NCBI GenBank assembly: GCA_900542765.1 | Contig: UQOX01000002.1 | Span: 1 to 64,000 of the forward strand | Source: an uncultured Porphyromonadaceae bacterium | GTDB taxonomy: Bacteria; Bacteroidota; Bacteroidia; Bacteroidales; UBA11471 | Length of the DNA stretch: 64,000 nt | Direction of reading: 5' to 3' | Part shown: piece after piece, positions 27,296 to 36,117 of the stretch | Position numbering within the stretch: position 1 is the stretch's first letter | How the letters are laid out: every line of letters begins with the position of its first letter | The notes under the pieces: generated by a model | Databases searched by the model: none | What the model saw: only the letters and a program-made list of their open reading frames with translations | What the model was told of the DNA's origin: nothing | Position numbers and translations under genes: made by a program

Positions 27296-29536
27296 TTACG
27301 AAATTTGGTAAAGCAGTTGGTCGAGCAGTATGGGAATGTCGTGTTCGGCAACCCCGGCGCGCACCAGCTCGGGAATGTCTTGCTTGAAATTCTCGACAAA
27401 TGTGCGGCTGTCGTTGTTGCCCTGTGAGATGCTTTCGCGGTACAGTTCCAATGCGCGACGAGTGTGTTTGAGGACCAGTTCCACATGTCCGGCGGTCATA
27501 TAGTCGAGTGCCGATGGGGTGGCCGACAGGATTTTCTCATAATAACGCATTGCCTGTTCATACTTGCCGATGAGGAAAGAGCACCAGGCAATGGGGCGCC
27601 AGGCTTTCCCGCCGTCGGGTCTGAGGTAATCGACCTTGAAGTAATATTTCAGCGCCTCTTCATAATTCTTTTCTTCGACGTAACAGTGGCCGATGAGCAG
27701 TCCGATAGAGAGATTGTCGGGTTGCATGGCTTCGGCTCGCAGGTAATATTCGAGCGCCTTTTGGGATTGTTTCAGGTTGCGGTAACAAGCGGCGATGCGG
27801 CGCACGGTCCACATGTTGTCGGGTTGTATCATCTCGGCTTGCAGGTAGGCTTCGAGCGCTTTGTCATATTCTCCGGCCGCTTGCAGGCAATAGCCTATTT
27901 TCTGGTAGAGGCCGTTGTCGGTCGTGTGTCGTTCTACCAGTCGGCGGAAGAGGGTGAGGGCTTCGGCATAGAACTCTTTCTTGAAATAGAACTCGCCGAT
28001 GATGCGGAGTGTCTCGTCCCGGTCGAGAATCGATTGCAGGCTGTCGACCTGCATCAGGTCGATGGGGCGGGCAAACAGGTCGTCGAACTCGTTGCGGCGA
28101 TTGTGCAGCTTGAAAAATCGGTACAGGTCTTGGATATACTGGTTGGCCACGCTCGTTTTTACTTCGTCGGCCGATGACGCTTGCCGTTCTTTTTCGATTT
28201 GAGCCAGGTCCGCCCCTTCGGCATTGAATTGCATCGTCATCATTTGTCGTTGCGATTCGGGTACCTGTTTGAGGCTTAGGCAGAAAGAGTATTTGTCGGA
28301 GTTGCACAGGAAACGGGAGTAACCGATGAGTTGCAGGAAGTTGTTGGGCTTGTTTTCCCCCTCGGGAAAGAGCCCTTGCAGCGCACTGTGTTCGGTATTG
28401 AAGAGCCGGAACCAATTGCCTATCTCGCCGAAAAACGGAAAGCTCTTCAAGCCCGAGAAGGTCGACAGGAATACGTCGGCTCCTTCCATTTGCAGGTCGT
28501 TCAGCTCTTTTATCTTATCGGCGATACCCGATTTTTCGAGCAGTTCCTGCCATTCGGGATTGGGGTCGGGCGAACCGCTTTCGGGGTCGAAGTCGGCAGG
28601 ATTTATTTTGTTGTAAAGCGACGGACTGAGTTTCATCATTTCGGGAAGCAGCTCCTCGGTGAATTTGCGGGAGATGCGTTCGGTTTCCCGGCTTTTTATC
28701 AGTTGCAGGAAGATGTTGCGAACGTCGCGAGGAAAATCTTCACGCTCTTTCAGGGCATCGATGTGGGCGGTGAGTGATGACGACAAGTTCACACGTTCCC
28801 GATAAATATGGAGCAGGATCAATGCGCTGCACAATGCCCGTTGGCGCACTTCTTCCTCGTCGAACGAGGTGTAGGCCGAAAGCAACAGGTCGAGTTTTTT
28901 CTCGTCGTAGCGTTGCAGGAGGTTCAGCAGGAGTGCCGCGACGATGAGAGCCGATGTCTCGGTCGAGAATCGGGTGGGCGACAATCCCTCTTCGAGAGCC
29001 GAATAGTCCCATTCCGTAGCCGGATAGTTGCACCAGATGCGCACAAACAGTTCTTCCTCGGCCTGCTCTTTCTTCTGCCTTAGCGACGATGCCACCTCGG
29101 CATTGTGGTCGATGTCACTGAGCAGGCTGTGGAGTGAGAGGTCGCTTGTTGCCATGTCGACCGCATCGAGGGCGGCTTGTATGGTATCGTCGGTATGGAG
29201 TCTGTAATATCTTTTCTTTTGGTAGTAGAGATGGGCCGACTCTTTTTCGAGCAGGCTCTCGATTGTTTTGTCGGCCAGCGTATAGGTCGTCAGGAGCAGG
29301 TTGTCATAAAATGCTTGACGGTTGGGGTCGTCAAAACCGTCGAGCATATATTGTATCATGTAACGATATGACGATTCCACTTCCGACAATTTGTCCGAAA
29401 TCGGCCATTCGTCGGGGAGATAGGAGAGCAGCTCCGAGATTTCGTCCAAAGCCTCTTTCAGGCGTTTTTCTTTCAGTAAAGAGGTGATTTTACCGTATGT
29501 CGTTTGTATTTCGGCGGTTGTCATGGAAATGGTCAT
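27296..29536 (-). CDS. large TPR-repeat protein of unknown function
   Basis: A 746-residue, mostly helical, probably cytoplasmic protein without a signal peptide. The C-terminal third holds about six tetratricopeptide repeats, for example GEYDKALEAYLQAEMIQPDN, QKALEYYLRAEAMQPDN and YEEALKYYFKVDYLRPDG. The N-terminal two thirds are a long helical region with no domain I recognise; an internal GMPSE-like motif is absent, so no enzyme role is claimed. Likely a scaffold or protein-interaction module. Start choice is uncertain between 29536 and 29524. A full promoter lies far upstream at 29670-29701, implying a leader of about 125 bases. Confidence 0.8.
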   Translation of the reverse strand: MTISMTTAEIQTTYGKITSLLKEKRLKEALDEISELLSYLPDEWPISDKLSEVESSYRYMIQYMLDGFDDPNRQAFYDNLLLTTYTLADKTIESLLEKESAHLYYQKKRYYRLHTDDTIQAALDAVDMATSDLSLHSLLSDIDHNAEVASSLRQKKEQAEEELFVRIWCNYPATEWDYSALEEGLSPTRFSTETSALIVAALLLNLLQRYDEKKLDLLLSAYTSFDEEEVRQRALCSALILLHIYRERVNLSSSLTAHIDALKEREDFPRDVRNIFLQLIKSRETERISRKFTEELLPEMMKLSPSLYNKINPADFDPESGSPDPNPEWQELLEKSGIADKIKELNDLQMEGADVFLSTFSGLKSFPFFGEIGNWFRLFNTEHSALQGLFPEGENKPNNFLQLIGYSRFLCNSDKYSFCLSLKQVPESQRQMMTMQFNAEGADLAQIEKERQASSADEVKTSVANQYIQDLYRFFKLHNRRNEFDDLFARPIDLMQVDSLQSILDRDETLRIIGEFYFKKEFYAEALTLFRRLVERHTTDNGLYQKIGYCLQAAGEYDKALEAYLQAEMIQPDNMWTVRRIAACYRNLKQSQKALEYYLRAEAMQPDNLSIGLLIGHCYVEEKNYEEALKYYFKVDYLRPDGGKAWRPIAWCSFLIGKYEQAMRYYEKILSATPSALDYMTAGHVELVLKHTRRALELYRESISQGNNDSRTFVENFKQDIPELVRAGVAEHDIPILLDQLLYQIS

Positions 29537-29669
29537 TTTTTTATGGCAAGGGTTATAATATGAAAGATGTGCAAATAGTGTGCCAAATGATTGTTCATAG
29601 AGCGAAAGGGCAAAAGCCGAGGCAAACATAGCGGCGGTTTGTCGGTGCTGAGCCGATTCCTATGTTCTA

Positions 29670-29701
29670 CAAATATAGCAAAAGAGAATGTAGAACTCAA
29701 A
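29670..29701 (-). promoter_or_regulatory. full Bacteroidetes promoter for the TPR protein
   Basis: On the minus strand, TTTG at 29701-29698 and TATATTTG at 29677-29670 are 20 bases apart, matching consensus. Transcription would start near 29663, about 125 bases before the gene. Confidence 0.65.
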
Positions 29702-30126
29702 AGTGAAAACAAAATTTTAGCCCTCGGAGCCTCCTCCAAGCCATTTGTCGATTCTGTGGTGCTTCCCCGTTTGCTTTCGTCGTTTCTCGCCATCGAGTGG
29801 GAATCCGGTCGCTCGGGCGACAGGAGCCCAATAATAGATTCCCCGTCAGTGGGACGGAATATCAATGCTCGTTTTTCCACTCTCTCTGAATATAATTTTA
29901 TCTTCCATTTTCCATCCATTTGACTGTGAACCAGTCAAGTAATGTCTGTTTGTTAATTTTACAAGAGTCAGGGCGGCCGAATACCCAAAGTTGTGTCGGC
30001 TTGTCCTGTGAGAGCGTATTCCGCGGCGTTTCAAGTGTGTCTAAAATCTCTCTTTGGTCGATTATGAACAGAACTTTTTTGTCGCCTTTCTGTTATACCT
30101 GCAAAATCATTTATGAGTTATAGTAT
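29702..30126. other. gene-free interval with several inverted repeats
   Basis: No credible protein gene is visible here; the open frames on both strands lack any family resemblance. The segment does hold nested inverted repeats: an outer GGGAATC/GATTCCC stem (29799-29805 and 29837-29843) enclosing a GTCGC-TCGG-GCGAC hairpin (29808-29821), a neighbouring CCGTC/GACGG hairpin (29843-29857), and TTGACT/AGTCAA (29920-29938). They could belong to a structured RNA or simply be chance. The part from about 30000 on should contain the promoter for the small lipoprotein, not recognised. Confidence 0.4.
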
Positions 30127-30597
30127 ATGAAAAAGTTTTTCACATTGATTCTGGCAGCGACCTGCGTGGTCGGCTGTCAATCGCGCAAGGAGCCTGTTGC
30201 GACGATGGAATTGGAAGAGCAAGGTGTCGCCGGCGATACGCTGGTGTCGGTTTATGAGGGGTGGGCCGAATCTCAGGACGGAGCTTCGGTCCTTTATGAT
30301 TTGGTGGTTCTGACACCGCCGGACGGCGGCGACATCTCTTATGAGATGATGATGAGCTATTACGATGCGACCCGCAAACAAGATACGACGGTGTTGACTC
30401 CGGCTCTCTTGGTGGTAGAAGAGGGTACGATGGCTCAACAACCCGATTCGATGATACAGTTTACCGGAAAGAACGGCGAACGGGTGTCGTTGTGGGTGCG
30501 GGGTGATTCTTTGCTCGTGATGACGGGTCATGACATCAAAAAGGAGTGGACGAAGGTCAAGGACAAGGCTGCTCATGTTTTGAAGCGAGTGAAATGA
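30127..30597 (+). CDS. small predicted lipoprotein, function unknown
   Basis: A 156-residue protein with a lipoprotein signal peptide (FFTLILAATCVVGC, Cys17 as the lipid site). The mature part has alternating beta-type segments: SVYEGWAES, VLYDLVVLTPP, SIMIQF-like hydrophobic strands and RVSLWVRGDSLLVMTG. The outline recalls NlpE-N type copper/envelope-stress lipoproteins (YxG start of a small barrel) but the CXXC motif of NlpE is not present, so this is a loose comparison only. Single gene with a strong terminator. Confidence 0.75.
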   Translation: MKKFFTLILAATCVVGCQSRKEPVATMELEEQGVAGDTLVSVYEGWAESQDGASVLYDLVVLTPPDGGDISYEMMMSYYDATRKQDTTVLTPALLVVEEGTMAQQPDSMIQFTGKNGERVSLWVRGDSLLVMTGHDIKKEWTKVKDKAAHVLKRVK

Positions 30598-30617
30598 CTT
30601 CGTGCCGATCTCTTGCG

Positions 30618-30651
30618 ACAAAGGCTGCCAACTATTGTTGGCAGCCTTTGT
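30618..30651 (+). terminator. intrinsic terminator after the small lipoprotein
   Basis: A 15-bp perfect stem, ACAAAGGCTGCCAAC at 30618-30632 and GTTGGCAGCCTTTGT at 30637-30651, with a TATT loop. There is little U-tract, so it may act from both sides, serving GH115 as well. Confidence 0.75.
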
Positions 30652-30689
30652 CGTGTTGGGACAGTCTTATTGTTGTATAATGACGAATA

Positions 30690-33116
30690 TCAGTTGTTTT
30701 TATCGGTTGTTTTTTGGGGATTTCCACCAGAAATTTCGGGCTCCGGTATACGGTAAAACGGAATTTCGGGTTCGAAGTCGAGCATGAGTTGGTCGATGAC
30801 CACACCTTCGTCGAGGGCTTTTATCTGCACGGTGTGAAATGACTTTTTATGCAACTCGTGTCGCGTCGATTGGAGGGAGAGGTTGCGCAGCACATTGATT
30901 TTCCACGCTTCCGAGCGTCCGACGGTCTTGAACGATACCACTTGCGGCGTATCGCCGTCGACCGATATTTCATATCGCAGGTCCCCTCCATTTACCGGGT
31001 GTGTGGGCAAGAGCGACACCCACACGGCCACATCGCCTTCTTGCTGTGTGTCAAATAGGTATGAGAGAGCCTTCCCCTTGGGAAGCACAATGGCCCGGCG
31101 ACTGTAACCCAGTCCTTCGACACAATAGGCGCCATGAGGACGTTTCCCGTTATGGTCGGCGGCGTCGCGGGCGATGATATTTTCCTTTTCGGGTCGCGGG
31201 GAGAGATTGTCGCGAGGCGAAAAATCATCGGGCAGTTCAAATTTCTCGAAGACGAGCCGGTTGTTTTTCATGCTGATGATGCCGTTCCATTTCCCCTTGT
31301 TCATGTCGAAGTTGTAGTGGCGGTCAAGTGCCGCTATGGCATTGTAGGCGTTGATGCTTGCCATTTCGTAACGTCGGGCGTCGTCGAGTGTTGTCGCGTT
31401 GCGGGCCATTTGAGCGTACAACCATTTGTAGTTCATAAGAGCGGCACCCGAAACGGGATACTCTACAAGTTGGAAAAATGCGTCTTTCAATTCGCTGGGA
31501 ATCTGCTTTTTGATTGATTTTACCTGTCTCCCCAATTTTTGGTAACGGGCGATGCGCTCCGTTATTTCCCGCGGCGAAAACTCGGTGTCGATGACCGGCG
31601 TTTTCCCGCCTTTGATTTTGCCGTATTCCTCTTCGCGGCTCCACCCCATGAACTCGGGTCGCCGTATGTTGGCCAAGTGGTAATATTCGTTCATGATACA
31701 GGTAAGCTCTTGTGCCGTTTGCGGGGTGAAGGTGCGGCACATGAAGTCGTGCAGGTGGCGGTAAATGTTGTCGGGAGTTATGGCGTCGATGTTCCAAGCC
31801 ATGTCCATGAAAAATTCCATGTCATATTCGGCCGGTTTTATGTCACCCACGTTGAGCGCCCATATCTTGCGGGCTCCGTAGTCCCAGGCACGGCGCATCT
31901 CGTAGTAGATTTGTGCCGGAGCCGTTGTGCACAACCACAGGTAGGAGTGGGGACGTCCCCAGTAGGAAATGTGGTAATAGATGCCCGAGCCCCCCTTGCG
32001 GCGTTGCTCTTCTTGGTCGCTAAGGCGGGTGATGTGCCCGTAGTTGTCGTCGCACCACATGAGGGTCACGTCGCCGGGGAGGTCGATTCCTTTATTATAT
32101 ACGTCGAGCAATTCTTTATAAGGGACGAATATCTGCGGGACCTTGCTGGCCGGCGAGTCGACATACTGGGTGAGCAGGTTGCGCTGGTCTGCGATGACTT
32201 GGGGCATGACCCGGGCCATCTCCGATATGTTTTTGCAGCCCTCCATTTTCCCGTCGTGTATGCCGCGCATGCCGATGGTGTAGATGTTCTCGTCCTTTCC
32301 GACTTCGGCCAGTCGTTCTGCCCAGTATGCCAATACCGAATCGCGGTTTGAAATGTAGTTGTAGCCTCCGCGTCGCTTGCTGTCCCATTCCCCCACATTA
32401 TTCCGCATGAGCGGCTCGCAGTGCGATGTGGCCATGACGATTTGGTATTTCTCGGCCATTTCCTTGTTGCCCTCGACCATATAGAAGGGGACGCTGCAAT
32501 CGTGCATGGCCGGCATGAGCATGTTGGCTCGCAGTCGCAGCAGGAGCTGGAAGATGCGCTCGTATGTGCGGGGGCCTATCTCGCCTTTGTCCGACTCCGG
32601 TTCGTGGGTTTTCCAGCTCCACGGGTTCAATCCGTAATCTTCATCGTTGATAAAGATGCCCCGGTATTGCACCGACGGTTTCTGTCGGTTGCGGTAGCCG
32701 GCAGGTAATGTGTAGTCGCCGTGTTTTTGGGGCGTCACGTCGGCCCACCATATCCAGGGAGAGATGCCGATGAGGCGGGAGAGTTCGAGTATGCCGTATG
32801 CGGTGCCGCGCGGGTCGCTACCCTCGACAAGCAACCGGCCATCGTTCGACACCGTAAGGGTGAATTGTTCCCAAGCACCGTCGGGTACGCATTTGATGAC
32901 AATGTCGGATTCGGGGCGGTCACTTATCTGCACCGTTGTGCCGAAAAGTTGTTGATAGTCGTTGCAGAACATGTCCAGGGCGCACTGAGCGACCGATGGG
33001 GCTCCTTCATCGATGTAAATGGTGAGTGGGCGTCCCTCGGGGGTGAATGTGAAAGATTCGGCTCTTGATTGAAGAACCATAAAGCAGAGGAGAATAGCAA
33101 AAATATGTTTTCTCAT
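30690..33116 (-). CDS. glycoside hydrolase family 115, xylan alpha-1,2-glucuronidase
   Basis: The 808-residue protein has a signal peptide (HIFAILLCFMVLQSRA). RGIFINDEDYGLNPWSW, LLRLRANMLMPAMHD and LMWCDDNYGHITRL followed by GGSGIYYHISYWGRPHSYLWL are hallmark GH115 segments. The family removes 4-O-methyl-glucuronic acid side chains from glucuronoxylan, unlike GH67 also from internal positions. A C-terminal beta-sandwich domain occupies the last 150 or so residues. I chose the ATG at 33116 because the longer frame would place the signal peptide inside. No other xylan genes are adjacent, which is unusual since GH115 often sits in a xylan locus. Confidence 0.92.
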   Translation of the reverse strand: MRKHIFAILLCFMVLQSRAESFTFTPEGRPLTIYIDEGAPSVAQCALDMFCNDYQQLFGTTVQISDRPESDIVIKCVPDGAWEQFTLTVSNDGRLLVEGSDPRGTAYGILELSRLIGISPWIWWADVTPQKHGDYTLPAGYRNRQKPSVQYRGIFINDEDYGLNPWSWKTHEPESDKGEIGPRTYERIFQLLLRLRANMLMPAMHDCSVPFYMVEGNKEMAEKYQIVMATSHCEPLMRNNVGEWDSKRRGGYNYISNRDSVLAYWAERLAEVGKDENIYTIGMRGIHDGKMEGCKNISEMARVMPQVIADQRNLLTQYVDSPASKVPQIFVPYKELLDVYNKGIDLPGDVTLMWCDDNYGHITRLSDQEEQRRKGGSGIYYHISYWGRPHSYLWLCTTAPAQIYYEMRRAWDYGARKIWALNVGDIKPAEYDMEFFMDMAWNIDAITPDNIYRHLHDFMCRTFTPQTAQELTCIMNEYYHLANIRRPEFMGWSREEEYGKIKGGKTPVIDTEFSPREITERIARYQKLGRQVKSIKKQIPSELKDAFFQLVEYPVSGAALMNYKWLYAQMARNATTLDDARRYEMASINAYNAIAALDRHYNFDMNKGKWNGIISMKNNRLVFEKFELPDDFSPRDNLSPRPEKENIIARDAADHNGKRPHGAYCVEGLGYSRRAIVLPKGKALSYLFDTQQEGDVAVWVSLLPTHPVNGGDLRYEISVDGDTPQVVSFKTVGRSEAWKINVLRNLSLQSTRHELHKKSFHTVQIKALDEGVVIDQLMLDFEPEIPFYRIPEPEISGGNPQKTTDKNN

Positions 33117-33408
33117 GACAGTATCCGTATAGCGTTTAAAAGAGAAGCCGGTGTGGATCTCCGTTATAAGAATTTGTAGGAGATTGAAACCCAATAAACC
33201 CAATATGGTTTTGTGGCTTTATATATTGTCAAAATAAAAAGTCGTGAATGAGTGTTTGACTAATCTTGTGGATAATTTGTAGCAAGTTATGAAAAATATA
33301 GCGGCGGTCAAAGAAAAGATTAGGAAATATTTTGTTGAAGAGTTTTTGATGGAAAAATTTAAAATATCGTGTAGGTTGAAAAACGTAATTTGGATTTTTA
33401 GAAAAAAC
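33117..33408. other. AT-rich spacer between GH115 and tRNA-Asp
   Basis: About 290 bases of AT-rich sequence. Short open frames exist on both strands, but none resembles a known protein, and the longest plus-strand one would read into the tRNA. The GH115 promoter should lie here but no clear TAnnTTTG on the minus strand was found. Confidence 0.4.
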
Positions 33409-33438
33409 AAAGGAGAAAATCAAGAGATTTTCTCCTTT
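33409..33438 (-). terminator. intrinsic terminator of the tRNA-Asp gene
   Basis: A 13-bp perfect stem, AAAGGAGAAAATC at 33409-33421 and GATTTTCTCCTTT at 33426-33438, immediately downstream of the tRNA on the minus strand and followed there by a GTTTTTTC run. Confidence 0.85.
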
Positions 33439-33442
33439 CCTG

Positions 33443-33516
33443 CGGTGCGGACGGGACTCGAACCCGCGACCCCATGCGTGACAGGCATGTATTCTAACCA
33501 GCTGAACTACCGCACC
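33443..33516 (-). tRNA. tRNA-Asp (anticodon GTC)
   Basis: On the minus strand the 74-base sequence begins GGTGCGGTAGTTCAGCTGG and ends with TTCGAGTCCCGTCCGCACCG. The acceptor arms GGTGCGG/CCGCACC pair perfectly, the T loop is GTTCGAGTC, and the anticodon loop reads CTGTCAC with GTC. CCA is not encoded. Neighbouring genes on both sides are protein genes. Confidence 0.97.
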
Positions 33517-33698
33517 TTTTTGAGGTCTGCAACCCGGCTCTCTGCCGAATTGCGGTGCAAAGATAGCATCATTTTTTATACTTGCAAAGCATAGAACGGA
33601 AAATTTATCGACATTTTCAAAAAAAGGAAATTTTTTCTCGAAGGTGGTGTGGGGGGTTACCGCATTTTTCCTAATTTGGCACTCTATTTTTCACAACG

Positions 33699-34301
33699 AT
33701 GGATACAGTCGACAAAATTCCGCTCGAACATCACCCTTGGCAGCCCTATCTGCCGGAACATGCCCGTGTGTTGATGTTGGGGAGTTTCCCTCCGAAACCT
33801 GACCGCTGGTGCATGGATTTCTTTTACCCCAACTGGCTCAATGACATGTGGCGCATCATGGGGTTGGTCTTTTATGGCGACAAAGACCGTTTCACCCTGT
33901 TGCCTGAGAAAAAATGTTTCGACCTCGGCCGCATAGAGACCTTTTTGCAAGAAAAGGGCATTGCCCTGTATGATATGGCGACCGTGGTGCGACGCCTCAA
34001 AGACAATGCCTCGGACAAGTTCCTCGAAGTCGTGGAACCCACCGATTGGCGCGCGTTGTTGCGCCAGTTGCCGCAATGTGGGGCTGTCGTCGCTACCGGG
34101 CAGAAGGCCACCGACGTTTTCACCGCCTCGGCCATGATTGCCGAGCCGCGCATAGGCGATTGTACGGCTTTCGATTTTGAAGGACGCTCGATGCGCTTTT
34201 ACCGCATGCCCTCGTCCTCACGGGCTTATCCCTTGGCTTTGGCCAAGAAGGCCGAGGTGTATGCCTCATTGTTTGAGCGGGAACATATCTTGTCGCAATA
34301 G
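33699..34301 (+). CDS. uracil-DNA glycosylase superfamily protein
   Basis: A 200-residue protein with the pattern ARVLMLGSFPPKPD near residue 25, which resembles the GxxPG/GSFPS water-activating loop of the UDG superfamily (MUG-like group), and VVATGQKATDVF followed by YRMPSSSRAY resembling the distal SSAR-type loop. Such enzymes remove uracil or mispaired bases from DNA. The exact class and substrate are not certain. Single gene. Confidence 0.72.
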   Translation: MDTVDKIPLEHHPWQPYLPEHARVLMLGSFPPKPDRWCMDFFYPNWLNDMWRIMGLVFYGDKDRFTLLPEKKCFDLGRIETFLQEKGIALYDMATVVRRLKDNASDKFLEVVEPTDWRALLRQLPQCGAVVATGQKATDVFTASAMIAEPRIGDCTAFDFEGRSMRFYRMPSSSRAYPLALAKKAEVYASLFEREHILSQ

Positions 34302-34408
34302 ATTTTCCCCGATTCGGATTGGTTCTCCATTTTATTGTCGGGAGACATCTATGGAACAGACAGTTAATAAATTTCCAAGAAAATTACACGGGATATTTTT
34401 TTTCTTTG

Positions 34409-34416
34409 TATCTTTG
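34409..34416 (+). promoter_or_regulatory. -7 promoter box for the PL9-like gene
   Basis: TATCTTTG exactly matches TAnnTTTG, 42 bases upstream of the PL9-like ATG. No TTTG is found at the usual -33 distance. Confidence 0.5.
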
Positions 34417-34457
34417 CCGCCGCTAAAATCGAGATTTACAATCTAATACCGTTCAAT

Positions 34458-36032
34458 ATGAGAAAAATATTACTTTCGATGATGTTTTCGGCTGCCTTTC
34501 TTCCCGTAACGACGATGGCTGCCGGAAAAGTTTATTATGCTTCTCCTTCGGGGTCGGGCGACGGCTCTTCTTACACAAAACCCTGTTCGTTCCAAACGGG
34601 TATCAGCAAAATTTCGTCGGGCGACACGCTCTATCTCTTGGGCGGACAGTATGACCTCTCGACACGCATTGATGTGGCCAGTAAAAAGTCGGGAACAGCC
34701 GAAAAACGTACGGTCATTGCCGGTTATCCCGGTGAAAAAGCCATTCTCGATTACCGCAAACAACCGTATGCCAACGAAGTTACCGGCTCCAATAATATCG
34801 GGCTGTGCCTGAAAGGGGGCGGTGAGTATTATCATCTGAAAGATTTTACAATACGCTATGCCGGTAAAAACGGCCTTCTCAACAACGCCAATTATTGCCT
34901 TATCGAGAATCTCGAAGTTTACGGTTGTGGAGACTCAGGCATACAACACAAGGATGGTGGCGGGAATGTGATAAAGAATTGCGATTCGCACCACAATTTC
35001 GATTACAAGAATATGGGTGACAATAACACGCCTAATTATGGTGAAAACTCTGACGGATTTGCCGACAAGCAATACACCAACGACAATCCGAACACCTACA
35101 TCGGTTGCCGTTCGTGGTCGAATGGCGATGACGGTTGGGACTTTTTCCAACGTGGGGGTAATACTGTGATGGAAAACTGCATCTGTTACGACAATGGCCC
35201 TAAAACCTTTGATATGTATGACCACCCTCGTTATGAAATCGACAAAGCGTGGTTCGACCAGTTCTCAGAGATGGAATTGGCCAGTTATCCTTGTCATGGA
35301 AACGGCAACGGTTTCAAATTGGGAGGAAAAAATACCGAGCATAATGTGACTTTGGTAAATTGCCTGGCCGTGGCTAATGCTTCAAAAGGTTTCGACCAGA
35401 ACAACAATGCCGGTGCCATGAAAATCTATAATGCAACGGCATATAAAAACAATCAGGACTATGGCTTTGCCAATGGTTCTTACGGTTCGTTGCTGATTCG
35501 CAACAGTGTTTCCTATCGTTCGAAAAACAGTAACCGCTTGGCTTGCAAGTCGGTCGATGCCAAATATAATACATGGAATTTGGGTATCACTTGCAGCGAT
35601 GCCGACTTTGAAGGTCTCAATGTCGCTGATGCCATTGCGCCTCGCAATGCCGACGGTTCGTTGCCTGAGACGACATTGCTCCGTCTGGCTTCGGGCAGTA
35701 AGCTCATCGATGCCGGTATAGATTGTGGCTATCCTTACAATGGCGCCGCTCCCGACTTGGGGTGTTATGAGTCGGAGGCATTCTCTTCCCATGTCGAGAG
35801 CATAGTCGGCAGTTTCGAGGAGGTGAAGGTCGTTACGATTTCTTCTGAGATTGTTGTCTTAGGTACGACCGACGCCATTTCGGTACAGCTCTATTCCATT
35901 TCGGGTCAGCTGGTTGCTGAAACTTCTGGTAATAAACTTTCCACGACGGCTACTCCTTCCGGCCGATATATCGTGCGGGTTCTTGATGAGAAAGGACAAC
36001 TTCTCGCTGTGCAACATGTCATGATATATTAA
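34458..36032 (+). CDS. secreted right-handed beta-helix lyase, PL9-like (pectate lyase), with a sorting-type tail
   Basis: The 524-residue protein has a signal peptide (ILLSMMFSAAFLPVTTMAA), then KVYYASPSGSGDGSSYTKPCSF, the usual start of PL9 pectate/rhamnogalacturonan lyases (PelL/PelX). Coils of a parallel beta-helix run to about residue 420, with Asn- and Asp-rich turns and NSDGFADKQ and NGDDGWDFF as likely calcium/catalytic sites. The last 75 residues read like a Por-secretion (type A) tail: SVQLYSISGQLVAE, SGRYIVRVLDEKGQ and LAVQHVMIY. The protein is probably secreted or surface-attached and degrades pectin. Monocistronic. Confidence 0.82.
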   Translation: MRKILLSMMFSAAFLPVTTMAAGKVYYASPSGSGDGSSYTKPCSFQTGISKISSGDTLYLLGGQYDLSTRIDVASKKSGTAEKRTVIAGYPGEKAILDYRKQPYANEVTGSNNIGLCLKGGGEYYHLKDFTIRYAGKNGLLNNANYCLIENLEVYGCGDSGIQHKDGGGNVIKNCDSHHNFDYKNMGDNNTPNYGENSDGFADKQYTNDNPNTYIGCRSWSNGDDGWDFFQRGGNTVMENCICYDNGPKTFDMYDHPRYEIDKAWFDQFSEMELASYPCHGNGNGFKLGGKNTEHNVTLVNCLAVANASKGFDQNNNAGAMKIYNATAYKNNQDYGFANGSYGSLLIRNSVSYRSKNSNRLACKSVDAKYNTWNLGITCSDADFEGLNVADAIAPRNADGSLPETTLLRLASGSKLIDAGIDCGYPYNGAAPDLGCYESEAFSSHVESIVGSFEEVKVVTISSEIVVLGTTDAISVQLYSISGQLVAETSGNKLSTTATPSGRYIVRVLDEKGQLLAVQHVMIY

Positions 36033-36054
36033 GGGCGAGAGTATAATCATAAGC

Positions 36055-36090
36055 GCGAAGCCCCTGCATTCACAAATGCAGGGGCTTCGC
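36055..36090. terminator. hairpin between PL9-like and MBL hydrolase genes
   Basis: A 16-bp perfect stem, GCGAAGCCCCTGCATT at 36055-36070 and AATGCAGGGGCTTCGC at 36075-36090, loop CACA. It lies between convergent genes and probably terminates both. Confidence 0.82.
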
Positions 36091-36117
36091 ATATTCCGGA
36101 TAGTCGGGATCGAATCG

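Noticed and set aside
29533..29923. Overlapping open frames on both strands in the interval next to the TPR gene
   Set aside because: Neither resembles a family, and they overlap the consensus promoter at 29670-29701.
33289..33594. 101-codon plus-strand frame
   Set aside because: Runs through tRNA-Asp; the C-terminal half is tRNA sequence read as protein.
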